This document shows, one piece after another, positions 45,358-53,699 of a stretch of DNA of 64,000 bases. The notes under the pieces are model-generated. The model saw nothing but the letters and a program-made list of their open reading frames with translations. It made no database searches and was not told where the DNA came from. Origin of the DNA: Pseudomonas purpurea (GTDB lineage Bacteria; Pseudomonadota; Gammaproteobacteria; Pseudomonadales; Pseudomonadaceae); NCBI RefSeq assembly GCF_039908635.1, contig NZ_CP150918.1:1798001-1862000 (forward strand), given 5' to 3'. The translations under genes and the position numbers were made by a program. How positions within the stretch are numbered: position 1 is the stretch's first letter; each line of letters opens with the position of its first letter.

Positions 45358-47607
45358 ATGAGCTTCGGCGCCGATGAAGAGATCCTTCAGGATTTCCTGG
45401 TTGAGGCCGGCGAGATTCTAGAGCAACTGTCCGAGCAACTGGTCGAGCTTGAAAGCCGACCGGATGATGCGGACTTGCTCAATGCAATTTTTCGCGGTTT
45501 TCACACTGTAAAAGGGGGCGCCGGCTTCCTCCAGCTCAACGAGCTGGTGGAGTGCTGTCACATCGCCGAAAACGTGTTCGACATCCTGCGCAAGGGTGAG
45601 CGTCGCGTCGACTCGGAATTGATGGACGTGGTTCTCGAAGCGCTCGACGCGGTGAACAGCATGTTCAGCGAAGTCCGCGAGCGTTCACCGATCACGGCAG
45701 CAACGCCGGAGTTGCTGGCGGCGTTGGCTCGCCTGGCCGAACCGGCTTCGGCCGACGTTGCGCCTGTGGTCGAAGAAGTGGTGGAAGCGCCAGTCGCGGA
45801 AAGCGAATCGGGCGACATCACCGACAACGAATTCGAACAACTGCTCGACTCGCTGAATGCGGTCAAGGAGCAGGCCGAGGCCCCAGTGGCTGCGGCAGAA
45901 CCTGCTGCGCCGGGCAGTGATGAAATTACTGATGCCGAGTTCGAGTCCTTGCTCGATCAACTGCACGGCAAAGGCCAGTTCGCGGCGGATGCCGTGGTAG
46001 CACCGGCAGCGCCGGCGGCACCTGTATCGACGCCAGCCAATACCGACATCACCGACGACGAATTCGAAGCACTGCTCGACCAGTTGCACGGCAAGGGTAA
46101 CTTTGCCGTTGAAGCACTGGATTCGGCGATTGCTTCGGTTCCTGCACAAGCAGCGCCAACGGCGGCTGCGGCCGGCAGCGACCTGATCTCCGATCACGAG
46201 TTCGAGTCGTTGCTCGACGAGTTGCACGGCAAAGGCAAGTTCACCGAAGTGGCCGGTTCGGCCACGGCGGCAGTGGCTGCGCCTGTTGCCAAGGCAGCAC
46301 CAAAACCGGTGGCCAAGGCGCCAGAAGCCAAAGCCCCGGAAGCCAAGGCTGAAGCACCGAAAGCTGCTGCGCCAGCAGCCGCGCCTGCACCGGCTCGTGC
46401 TGCGGCGACGCCGCCGCCGGAAAAGCCGACCAGTGAAGCCGAGACCACCGTGCGCGTCGATACCGCGCGGCTCGACGAAATCATGAACATGGTCGGCGAG
46501 TTGGTACTGGTGCGTAACCGCTTGGTCCGTCTGGGCCTCAACAGCGGTGACGAAGCCATGTCCAAGGCCGTGTCGAACCTCGACGTGGTTACCGCCGACC
46601 TGCAAACCGCGGTCATGAAGACCCGGATGCAGCCGATCAAGAAGGTCTTCGGGCGCTTCCCGCGTCTGGTTCGTGACCTGGCGCGTCAGCTCAAGAAAGA
46701 GATCAACCTGGAGTTGGTCGGTGAAGAAACCGACCTCGACAAGAACCTCGTCGAGGCCCTGGCCGACCCACTGGTCCACTTGGTGCGCAACGCGGTCGAC
46801 CACGGTATCGAGTCGCCGGAAGAACGCGAAGCTTCGGGCAAGTCCCGTGGCGGCAAGGTCATCCTGGCGGCCGAGCAGGAGGGTGATCACATCCTGCTGT
46901 CGATCTCCGATGACGGTAAAGGCATGGACCCGAACGTCCTGCGCGCCATCGCGGTAAAACGCGGCGTGATGGACAAGGATGCTGCCGACCGTCTGAGCGA
47001 CACCGAGTGCTACAACCTGATTTTCGCCCCGGGTTTCTCGACCAAGACCGAGATCTCCGACGTATCCGGTCGTGGCGTGGGCATGGACGTGGTGAAAACC
47101 AAGATTTCCCAGCTCAACGGTTCGATCAACATCTATTCGACCAAGGGCCAGGGCTCGAAGATCGTCATCAAGGTCCCGTTGACCCTGGCGATCATGCCGA
47201 CCTTGATGGTCATGCTGGGCAACCAGGCGTTCGCGTTCCCACTGGTGAACGTCAACGAGATCTTCCACCTCGACCTGTCGCGTACCAACGTGGTCGATGG
47301 CCAGGAAGTGGTGATCGTGCGCGACAAGGCGCTGCCACTGTTCTACCTCAAGCGTTGGCTGGTCAGCTCTGCCGCTCACGAAGAGCAGCGCGAAGGCCAC
47401 GTGGTGATCCTTTCGGTAGGCACCCAGCGGATCGGCTTTGTCGTCGATCAACTGGTCGGCCAGGAAGAAGTGGTCATTAAGCCATTGGGCAAAATGCTCC
47501 AGGGAACCCCGGGCATGTCCGGCGCCACCATTACCGGTGACGGCCGCATCGCGCTGATTCTCGATGTTCCGAGCATGCTCAAGCGTTACGCCGCACGGCG
47601 TATTTGA
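45358..47607 (+). CDS. cheA: Chemotaxis histidine kinase CheA
   Basis: 749 residues. P1 Hpt domain with H49 in [15 protein letters not shown] long Ala/Pro/Glu-rich linker (about residues 125-365) carries four spaced copies of an EFE-LLD-L(HGKG) motif at 45811-45861, 45919-45984, 46039-46104 and 46174-46242. P3 dimerisation domain follows ([26 protein letters not shown]), then P4 kinase domain ([32 protein letters not shown]) and P5 CheW-like domain. No ordinary P2 domain is seen. CheA phosphorylates CheY and CheB. The repeat-rich linker is the likely docking platform for ParP or CheY/CheB. Confidence 0.96.
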   Translation: MSFGADEEILQDFLVEAGEILEQLSEQLVELESRPDDADLLNAIFRGFHTVKGGAGFLQLNELVECCHIAENVFDILRKGERRVDSELMDVVLEALDAVNSMFSEVRERSPITAATPELLAALARLAEPASADVAPVVEEVVEAPVAESESGDITDNEFEQLLDSLNAVKEQAEAPVAAAEPAAPGSDEITDAEFESLLDQLHGKGQFAADAVVAPAAPAAPVSTPANTDITDDEFEALLDQLHGKGNFAVEALDSAIASVPAQAAPTAAAAGSDLISDHEFESLLDELHGKGKFTEVAGSATAAVAAPVAKAAPKPVAKAPEAKAPEAKAEAPKAAAPAAAPAPARAAATPPPEKPTSEAETTVRVDTARLDEIMNMVGELVLVRNRLVRLGLNSGDEAMSKAVSNLDVVTADLQTAVMKTRMQPIKKVFGRFPRLVRDLARQLKKEINLELVGEETDLDKNLVEALADPLVHLVRNAVDHGIESPEEREASGKSRGGKVILAAEQEGDHILLSISDDGKGMDPNVLRAIAVKRGVMDKDAADRLSDTECYNLIFAPGFSTKTEISDVSGRGVGMDVVKTKISQLNGSINIYSTKGQGSKIVIKVPLTLAIMPTLMVMLGNQAFAFPLVNVNEIFHLDLSRTNVVDGQEVVIVRDKALPLFYLKRWLVSSAAHEEQREGHVVILSVGTQRIGFVVDQLVGQEEVVIKPLGKMLQGTPGMSGATITGDGRIALILDVPSMLKRYAARRI

Positions 47608-47657
47608 TTCTGGTGGGGCGGGGCCGCAGAGGTCCCGCTGCGCCTAACGGAGTGTTT

Positions 47658-48785
47658 ATGGCAGTCAAAGTCCTGGTGGTGGACGATTCGGGGTTTTTCC
47701 GCCGCCGCGTCTCGGAAATTCTTTCAGCGGATCCGAGCATCCAGGTTGTCGGTACGGCGACCAACGGTAAAGAGGCGATCGATCAGGCCCTGGCCCTCAA
47801 GCCAGACGTGATCACCATGGACTACGAGATGCCGATGATGGATGGCATCACGGCAGTGCGGCACATCATGCAGCGCTGCCCGACGCCGGTGTTGATGTTC
47901 TCCTCGCTGACGCATGAAGGTGCCCGGGTAACCCTCGACGCACTGGACGCTGGTGCGGTGGATTTCCTGCCGAAGAATTTCGAAGACATCTCGCGCAATC
48001 CCGAGAAGGTCAAGCAACTGCTGTGCGAGAAGGTTCACAGCATCTCGCGCAGTAACCGTCGTTTCAGTGCCTACAGCGCTCCGGCGCCGACTCCGGCTGC
48101 CGCGCCTGCACCTGCGCCAGTCACGTTTGGCGGCAGTGCTCCAGCGCGCCCGGCACCGTCGGCTGCGCCAGCACCGGCCCGTGCAGCGGCGGCCAGCCCT
48201 TCGTCGCCGGCACCCAAGCGCAAATCCTACAAGCTGGTGGCCATCGGTACGTCCACGGGCGGCCCGGTTGCACTGCAGCGGGTGTTGACTCAGTTGCCGG
48301 CGAACTTCCCGGCGCCGATCGTGCTGATCCAGCACATGCCGGCGGCCTTCACCAAGGCCTTCGCCGAGCGGCTGGACAAGCTGTGCAAGATCAGCGTCAA
48401 GGAAGCCGAGGATGGCGACATCCTGCGTCCAGGCCTGGCCCTGTTGGCGCCTGGTGGCAAGCAAATGATGGTCGATGGCCGTGGCGCGGTGAAAATCCTG
48501 CCGGGCGACGAGCGTCTGAACTACAAGCCGTGCGTGGACATCACCTTCGGTTCGGCGGCTAAATCCTACGGCGACAAAGTTCTGGCGGTCGTATTGACCG
48601 GCATGGGCGCCGACGGTCGTGAAGGCGCGCGCCTGCTCAAGCAGGGCGGCAGTGCGGTCTGGGCTCAGGATGAAGCCAGCTGCGTGATCTACGGCATGCC
48701 GATGGCGATCGTCAAAGCCAACCTGGCGGATGCGATCTACGGGCTCGACGAGATCGGCAAGCACCTGGCCGAGGCTTGTATCTGA
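47658..48785 (+). CDS. cheB: Chemotaxis-specific protein-glutamate methylesterase CheB
   Basis: 375 residues from ATG 47658 with CGGAG upstream. Receiver domain with D55 in [13 protein letters not shown]; a Pro/Ala-rich linker (residues about 135-190); the methylesterase domain with Ser in [12 protein letters not shown], His in [13 protein letters not shown] and Asp in [12 protein letters not shown]. Removes methyl groups from chemoreceptors for adaptation. The stop overlaps the motC start (TGATG). Confidence 0.97.
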   Translation: MAVKVLVVDDSGFFRRRVSEILSADPSIQVVGTATNGKEAIDQALALKPDVITMDYEMPMMDGITAVRHIMQRCPTPVLMFSSLTHEGARVTLDALDAGAVDFLPKNFEDISRNPEKVKQLLCEKVHSISRSNRRFSAYSAPAPTPAAAPAPAPVTFGGSAPARPAPSAAPAPARAAAASPSSPAPKRKSYKLVAIGTSTGGPVALQRVLTQLPANFPAPIVLIQHMPAAFTKAFAERLDKLCKISVKEAEDGDILRPGLALLAPGGKQMMVDGRGAVKILPGDERLNYKPCVDITFGSAAKSYGDKVLAVVLTGMGADGREGARLLKQGGSAVWAQDEASCVIYGMPMAIVKANLADAIYGLDEIGKHLAEACI

Positions 48786-49525
48786 TGGATGTGTTAAGCC
48801 TTATCGGGATCATCATGGCGTTCGTCGCCATTATTGGTGGCAACTACCTGGAGGGTGGTCATCTCGGTGCCTTGGCCAACGGCCCGGCAGCGTTGATCGT
48901 GCTGGGCGGGACCATCGGCGCTGCGTTGTTGCAGTCGCCGATGAGCGCCTTCAAGCGTGCCATGCAGATCCTTGGCTGGATCCTGTTTCCGCCTCACGTC
49001 GATCTGGCCGGTGGCATCGATCGCGTGGTGAACTGGAGCCTGACCGCCCGCAAGGAAGGTTTGCTGGGGCTGGAAGGGGTGGCGGACGCCGAACCCGACA
49101 GCTACTCGCGCAAAGGCCTGCAACTGTTGGTGGACGGTGCCGAACCGGAAGCGATTCGCAGCATCCTGGAAGTGGACTTCTACACCCAGGAAAGCCGTGA
49201 CATCGAGGCCGCGAAAGTCTTTGAAAGCATGGGCGGCTACGCGCCGACCATCGGCATCATCGGTGCGGTGATGGGCCTGATTCACGTGATGGGCAACCTC
49301 GCCGATCCGTCGCAACTGGGCAGCGGTATTGCCGTGGCGTTCGTCGCGACCATCTACGGCGTGGCCAGCGCCAACCTGGTGCTGTTGCCGATTGCCGCCA
49401 AGCTCAAGTCAATCGCATTGCGGCAGTCACGTTATCGCGAAATGTTGTTGGAAGGCATTCTGTCGATCGCCGAAGGTGAAAACCCTCGCTCCATTGAGTT
49501 GAAGCTTCAGGGCTTCATGGATTGA
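48785..49525 (+). CDS. motC: Flagellar stator protein MotC (MotA family)
   Basis: 246 residues, four membrane helices. Family motifs include SLIGIIMAFVAIIGGNYLEGGHLGALANGPAALIVLGGTIGA, GGYAPTIGIIGAVMGLIHVMGNL and VAFVATIYGVASANLVLLPIAAKLK. Pseudomonads carry two stators, MotAB and MotCD; MotCD lies in the che cluster and supports swarming and high-load rotation. motD follows by 15 bases. Confidence 0.95.
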   Translation: MDVLSLIGIIMAFVAIIGGNYLEGGHLGALANGPAALIVLGGTIGAALLQSPMSAFKRAMQILGWILFPPHVDLAGGIDRVVNWSLTARKEGLLGLEGVADAEPDSYSRKGLQLLVDGAEPEAIRSILEVDFYTQESRDIEAAKVFESMGGYAPTIGIIGAVMGLIHVMGNLADPSQLGSGIAVAFVATIYGVASANLVLLPIAAKLKSIALRQSRYREMLLEGILSIAEGENPRSIELKLQGFMD

Positions 49526-49540
49526 TGGGAGACATGGATC

Positions 49541-50428
49541 ATGGCACGTCGTCGCCAACCTGAAGAACATGTAAACCATGAACGTTGGCTGGTTTCGTAC
49601 GCCGACTTCATTACGTTGCTGTTCGCTTTCTTCGTCGTGATGTACTCGATCTCCTCGATCAACGAGGGCAAGTACAAGGTGATTTCCGAGGCGCTGATCG
49701 GCGTGTTCACCGACTCGGACCGCGCCCTCAAGCCGATTCCGATCGGTGACGAGCGACCGAAGACCGTCACCCCGGCACAGCCTCTGATCAAGGACAGCGA
49801 CCAGATCGACGCTGGCATCAGTCAGGCCAGCAAGGACCCGCTCAAAAGCATCGCCGATGACATCAGCGCAGCGTTTGGTGATCTGATCAGCTCCAATCAG
49901 ATGACCATTCGCGGCAATGAACTGTGGGTCGAGATCGAATTGAACTCCAGCTTGCTGTTCGGCAGTGGCGACGCCATGCCGAGCGACATCGCGTTCAACA
50001 TCATCGACAAGGTCGCGGCGATCCTGAAGCCGTTCGATAACCCGATCCACGTCGAAGGCTTCACGGACGACCAGCCGATCCGCACCGCGCAGTACCCCAC
50101 CAACTGGGAGCTGTCTTCGGCGCGTTCGGCGAGTATCGTGCGGATGCTCGCCATGCAGGGTGTGAACCCTGGGCGGCTGGCCTCGGTCGGGTATGGCGAG
50201 TTCCAGCCGGTGGCCAATAACGCCACCACCGAAGGCCGGGCGCGCAATCGCCGTGTGGTGTTGGTGGTGTCGCGCAACCTCGATGTACGTCGCAGCCTGA
50301 CCGGCACCGGCACCGCCCATGCGACGCCTGATGCGGCATTGAAGCGTGCTGGCACACAAACTGCACCGACGCCCGTCAAGTCGCCGGGACGCGAGAGTGC
50401 CGTCAATTCTCCGTCACCCGCTTTGTAA
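49541..50428 (+). CDS. motD: Flagellar stator protein MotD (MotB family)
   Basis: 295 residues. A short cytoplasmic tail, one membrane helix with the proton-carrying D22 (WLVSYADFITLLFAFFVVMYSIS), a plug/linker and an OmpA-like peptidoglycan-binding domain (VEGFTDDQPIRTAQYPTNWELSSARSASIVRML, GYGEFQPVANNATTEGRARNRRVVLVV). The Ala/Pro-rich C-terminal tail is variable. It pairs with MotC. Confidence 0.95.
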   Translation: MARRRQPEEHVNHERWLVSYADFITLLFAFFVVMYSISSINEGKYKVISEALIGVFTDSDRALKPIPIGDERPKTVTPAQPLIKDSDQIDAGISQASKDPLKSIADDISAAFGDLISSNQMTIRGNELWVEIELNSSLLFGSGDAMPSDIAFNIIDKVAAILKPFDNPIHVEGFTDDQPIRTAQYPTNWELSSARSASIVRMLAMQGVNPGRLASVGYGEFQPVANNATTEGRARNRRVVLVVSRNLDVRRSLTGTGTAHATPDAALKRAGTQTAPTPVKSPGRESAVNSPSPAL

Positions 50429-50476
50429 CTCAGCTATTCCTCGGTCGGGCCTGCCCGACCGAGAGGAACAATTTGA

Positions 50477-51265
50477 ATGAGAGTCTGGGCAGTTGCCAAT
50501 CAAAAGGGTGGTGTTGGTAAAACCACTTCCTCCATCGCTTTAGCCGGGTTGCTGGCTGAGGCGGGCAAGCGCGTGGTTGTGGTCGACCTCGACCCCCACG
50601 GCTCCATGACCAGTTACTTCGGCTATGACCCTGACAGCCTGGAGCACAGCTGCTACGACCTGTTCCTGCACAAGGGCACCGTGCCGCAAGGCTTGCCCGG
50701 TCAGTTGCTGATGCCCACCAGCGACGAACGTATTTCCCTGTTGCCGTCGAGCACCGCGCTGGCCACCCTTGAGCGTCAGTCGCCGGGCCAGAGTGGCCTG
50801 GGGCTGGTGATCGCCAAGAGTCTGGCGCAATTGTGGCAGGACTTCGATTACGCCGTGATCGACAGCCCGCCGTTGCTCGGTGTGTTGATGGTCAACGCCC
50901 TGGCGGCGAGCCAGCAATTGGTGATCCCGGTGCAGACCGAACACTTGGCCGTCAAAGGCCTGGAGCGCATGGTCAACACCCTGGCGATGATCAACCGCTC
51001 GCGCAAACAGGCGCTGCCGTTCAGCATCGTGCCGACCCTGTTCGACCGCCGGACCCAGGCGTCCCTCGGGACGTTGCGGGTGTTGCGCGACAGATTCCCC
51101 GACGATATCTGGCAGGGTTACATTCCGGTCGATACCCGTCTGCGCGATGCGAGTCGCGCCGGTCTGACCCCTTCACAGTTCGATGGCAAAAGCCGCGGTG
51201 TGTTGGCGTATCGGGCCTTGCTCAAACACTTGCTGGCCCAGCAACTTGCTCCGCAGGTGGCTTGA
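50477..51265 (+). CDS. parC: ParA-like ATPase ParC, polar positioning of chemosensory arrays
   Basis: 262 residues. ParA/Soj fold: Walker A KGGVGKTT at residues 10-17 (AVANQKGGVGKTTSSIALAGLL), VVVDLDPHGSMTSYFG and VIDSPPLLGVLMVNALAASQQLVIPVQTE. ParC of Vibrio and Pseudomonas places chemotaxis arrays at the pole and mediates their inheritance. The position between motD and parP matches those systems. There is no parB next to it, so it is not a chromosome partition locus. Confidence 0.9.
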   Translation: MRVWAVANQKGGVGKTTSSIALAGLLAEAGKRVVVVDLDPHGSMTSYFGYDPDSLEHSCYDLFLHKGTVPQGLPGQLLMPTSDERISLLPSSTALATLERQSPGQSGLGLVIAKSLAQLWQDFDYAVIDSPPLLGVLMVNALAASQQLVIPVQTEHLAVKGLERMVNTLAMINRSRKQALPFSIVPTLFDRRTQASLGTLRVLRDRFPDDIWQGYIPVDTRLRDASRAGLTPSQFDGKSRGVLAYRALLKHLLAQQLAPQVA

Positions 51266-51337
51266 GGTGAACCTCTACTCAAGCCAGCCGTCGATGCTGC
51301 CGATAACCTCTGAAGGCCATTGGGTTGAGGTTTTTTC

Positions 51338-52240
51338 ATGGGCATCCCTATGAACCGTCCTGTCGAAATCAAGACCCGGCCGCAACTGGCGCTGCAATCC
51401 TATCTGGATTCGCTGCTGCAAGAGGCGACCGAGGAACTGCCGGTCACGCTTGAAGCGTTGCCCGAGGTGGTCGAGCCTGAAAGCACCCTGGATGAGTTCC
51501 AGGCGGCGGTTCTTGAAGAGCAGGCACGCGACGCACAAAAAACGGCAGCCGTGGTTGCCCCGGTAGTTGCCCCGGTTGCGGCGCCCGTTGCCCCGGTTGT
51601 GCCTGCGCCGGTGGTCGTGCCTGTGCTTGAGGCGCCTGCACCAGTCATGGCGCCTTCGCTGGTTGCGCCGTTGTTGCAGGCACTCGTGCCGCCGGTGGTT
51701 GAAGTTCATCTGCCGCCGAGCAACACGCCACCTCCCGTGGAGAGCGACGGGCGTCCGTCGTGGGCTGCCGAGCCGTTCGAATGCCTGTTGTTCGATGTGG
51801 CCGGGTTGACCCTGGCGGTGCCGCTGGTGTGCCTGGGTTCGATTTACTCGCTGGCCGGCCACGAGCTGACGCCGTTGTTCGGCCAGCCGGAATGGTTCCT
51901 CGGGATTTTGCCGAGCCAGGCCGGCAACCTGAAAGTGCTGGATACCGCGCGCTGGGTCATGCCGGATCGTTACCGCGACGACTTCCGCCAGGGCCTGCAA
52001 TACGTGATCTCGGTTCAGGGTTATGAGTGGGGGCTGGCGGTGCATCAGGTCAGCCGCTCGTTGCGCCTGGACCCGAATGAAATCAAATGGCGCACCCATC
52101 GCGGGCAGCGGCCATGGCTGGCCGGTACGGTGATCGAGCACATGTGTGCGTTGCTCGACGTCTCCGCGCTGGCGGAACTGATTGCCAGTGGTGGCGCCAA
52201 GCACATGAGTGCGAGCAAGCCGCCACACAAGCCTGCGTGA
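51338..52240 (+). CDS. parP: CheW-domain array-integration protein ParP
   Basis: 300 residues from ATG 51338 (ATG 51350 is possible). Residues about 20-130 are a Pro/Val/Ala-rich disordered region made of VAPV/APVV-type short repeats. The C-terminal 140 residues form a CheW-like/AIF domain (FECLLFDVAGLTLAVPLVCLGSIYSL, WFLGILPSQAGNLKVLDTARWVMP). In Vibrio ParP binds ParC, CheA and receptors, and links the array to the pole. Here its partners ParC, CheA and CheW are all encoded in the same cluster. Confidence 0.88.
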   Translation: MGIPMNRPVEIKTRPQLALQSYLDSLLQEATEELPVTLEALPEVVEPESTLDEFQAAVLEEQARDAQKTAAVVAPVVAPVAAPVAPVVPAPVVVPVLEAPAPVMAPSLVAPLLQALVPPVVEVHLPPSNTPPPVESDGRPSWAAEPFECLLFDVAGLTLAVPLVCLGSIYSLAGHELTPLFGQPEWFLGILPSQAGNLKVLDTARWVMPDRYRDDFRQGLQYVISVQGYEWGLAVHQVSRSLRLDPNEIKWRTHRGQRPWLAGTVIEHMCALLDVSALAELIASGGAKHMSASKPPHKPA

Positions 52241-52315
52241 CAAATACAGGGCCGCACGTGGGTGCGGCCTAACAGAACACACACCGCCAACAGCGGTTTT
52301 TCGAGGGGTCAGGGT

Positions 52316-52801
52316 ATGAATGATAAGGCGTCGTCTGCAAAGGGTTCCGAAGATCCGATCCTGCAATGGGTAACCTTCAAGCTGGATAACGAGACTTACG
52401 GCATCAACGTGATGCGGGTTCAGGAAGTCCTGCGCTACACCGAAATCGCGCCGGTTCCGGGTGCGCCAAGCTATGTATTGGGCATCATCAACCTGCGCGG
52501 CAACGTGGTGACCGTGATCGACACCCGCCAGCGTTTTGGCCTGGGTACGGTCGAAGTCAGCGACAACACCCGTATCGTCATCATTGAAGCCGACAAGCAA
52601 GTGGTCGGGATCATGGTCGACAGCGTGGCGGAAGTGGTTTACCTGCGTCAGTCGGAAATCGAAACCGCGCCAAACGTCGGTAACGAAGAGTCCGCCAAGT
52701 TCATCCAGGGCGTGTGCAACAAGAACAACGAGTTGCTGATCCTGGTCGAGCTGGACAAGATGATGAGCGAAGAAGAATGGTCGGAACTGGAGAGTATCTG
52801 A
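52316..52801 (+). CDS. cheW: Chemotaxis coupling protein CheW
   Basis: 161 residues from ATG 52316, which has GAGGGG upstream. CheW SH3-like fold: LQWVTFKLDNETYGINVMRVQEVLRYTEIAPVPGAPSYVLGIINLRGNVVTVIDTRQRFGL, IVIIEADKQVVGIMVDSVAEVVYL. It links CheA to chemoreceptors. The next gene follows its stop by 3 bases. Confidence 0.96.
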   Translation: MNDKASSAKGSEDPILQWVTFKLDNETYGINVMRVQEVLRYTEIAPVPGAPSYVLGIINLRGNVVTVIDTRQRFGLGTVEVSDNTRIVIIEADKQVVGIMVDSVAEVVYLRQSEIETAPNVGNEESAKFIQGVCNKNNELLILVELDKMMSEEEWSELESI

Positions 52802-52804
52802 TTG

Positions 52805-53194
52805 ATGCTTGAGGTAGCTGTCATTGTCCTGTTCCTCTTTTGGGCAGGCACGCTGGCGATGTTCGTGGCGTACATCCGTGCTCAGCGGCAGATTGCTGCG
52901 CAACAGGCTCAGGGTGATGTGCTGCGCGACCAGCGCATCAAGGACCTGGGCAAGCGCGTCGACGATTACCAGAACGGCACGGTGCGCATGGGTGAAGACC
53001 TGCACGAGTTGCGCGCCGTCGTCGGGCCCTTACCGGACAAGCTTGCCCAGCTGGAGCAGCGCGATCCGTCCAGCCTGTCATTCGCTCAGGCGGCTCGCCT
53101 GGTGGGGATGGGCGCGAGTGTCGATGAACTCACTCAGTCCTGCGGGTTGACCCAGGCCGAGGCCGAGTTGATGAGCAAGTTGCACAAGAGCTAA
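52805..53194 (+). CDS. DUF2802 membrane-anchored protein
   Basis: 129 residues from ATG 52805, directly after cheW. An N-terminal membrane helix (VAVIVLFLFWAGTLAMFVAYI) precedes a charged coiled coil (QRQIAAQQAQGDVLRDQRIKDLGKRVDDYQNG). The C-terminal small helical DUF2802 domain is FAQAARLVGMGASVDELTQSCGLTQAEAELM, which resembles a helix-turn-helix. Consistently found after cheW in pseudomonads; function unknown. It is the last gene of the chemotaxis operon and is followed by a REPIN. Confidence 0.85.
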   Translation: MLEVAVIVLFLFWAGTLAMFVAYIRAQRQIAAQQAQGDVLRDQRIKDLGKRVDDYQNGTVRMGEDLHELRAVVGPLPDKLAQLEQRDPSSLSFAQAARLVGMGASVDELTQSCGLTQAEAELMSKLHKS

Positions 53195-53230
53195 AAGCAA
53201 CTGCGCGAGTCTGGCGACGGTTGAACAATT

Positions 53231-53345
53231 GTGGCGAGGGAGCTTGCTCCCGCTGGGCTGCGAAGCGGCCCTGAAACCTACAATTTGGATTCCGTCATGT
53301 TTTGCGACTGCTGCGCAGTCGAGCGGGAGCAAGCTCCCTCGCCAC
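53231..53345. repeat. REPIN between the chemotaxis operon and the opposing fliK-like operon
   Basis: A perfect 24-base inverted pair has arms at 53231-53254 (starting GTGGCGAGGGAGCTTGCTCC) and 53322-53345. Each arm is itself a small palindrome (GGAGCTTGCTCC). A minor inner stem is GACTGC/GCAGTC. It is a typical P. fluorescens group REPIN placed between convergent genes, where it may serve as a bidirectional transcription stop. Confidence 0.9.
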
Positions 53346-53369
53346 ATTGAGCTTGCAGCGCCTGCTTGA

Positions 53370-53699
53370 TCAGTAATCATCCCCGCGTTCTGTCACATCC
53401 TTCTCCAGCATCCCTGCGTGCGTGTCATGGCCTTCAGGAAACTTGCCCTTGAGTTTCCACGCAAACGCAATGATCTCGGCAATCGTGCGATACAACTCCT
53501 CGGGGATACTGTCCCCCAGCTCCATGCGCGCCAGTAGCTTCACCAGCTCGGCGTTCTCATAGATCGGCACTTCACACTCGCGAGCGATTTTCAGGATGGC
53601 TTCGGCCAGTTCGTCATCGCCTTTGGCGGTGAGGGTTGGCGCGTGTTGGCCGTCGTACTTGAGGGCGATGGCCTGGCGTGGCGGGTTGGCGTTGTTCAT
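53370..53699 (-). CDS. Stand-alone FlhB C-terminal-domain protein (FlhX-like)
   Basis: 109 residues from the ATG at 53699, overlapping the upstream fliK-like stop as ATGA. It matches the part of FlhB that follows the cleavage site: QAIALKYDGQHAPTLTAKGDDELAEAILKIARECEVPIYENAELVKLLARMELGDSIPEELYRTIAEIIAFAWKL. It lacks the membrane segments and the NPTH cleavage motif of FlhB. Similar small EscU/FlhB-family proteins can substitute for or modulate the FlhB C-terminal domain in other bacteria. Pairing with a FliK-like gene points to an accessory substrate-specificity module. Sequence quality is normal, with no sign of decay. Confidence 0.88.
   Translation of the reverse strand: MNNANPPRQAIALKYDGQHAPTLTAKGDDELAEAILKIARECEVPIYENAELVKLLARMELGDSIPEELYRTIAEIIAFAWKLKGKFPEGHDTHAGMLEKDVTERGDDY

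Noticed and set aside
46286..46420. Dense Ala/Pro/Lys repeats in cheA considered as a tandem repeat or CRISPR-like array
   Set aside because: They are in-frame low-complexity codons of the CheA linker, without spacers or conserved repeat length.
45685..47451. 588-codon open frame on the - strand
   Set aside because: Antisense to cheA; Arg/His-rich shadow.
50477..51265. ParA-like gene as plasmid or chromosome partition locus
   Set aside because: No parB or parS-like sites nearby, and its neighbours are parP, cheW and motD, matching the chemotaxis-array ParC.
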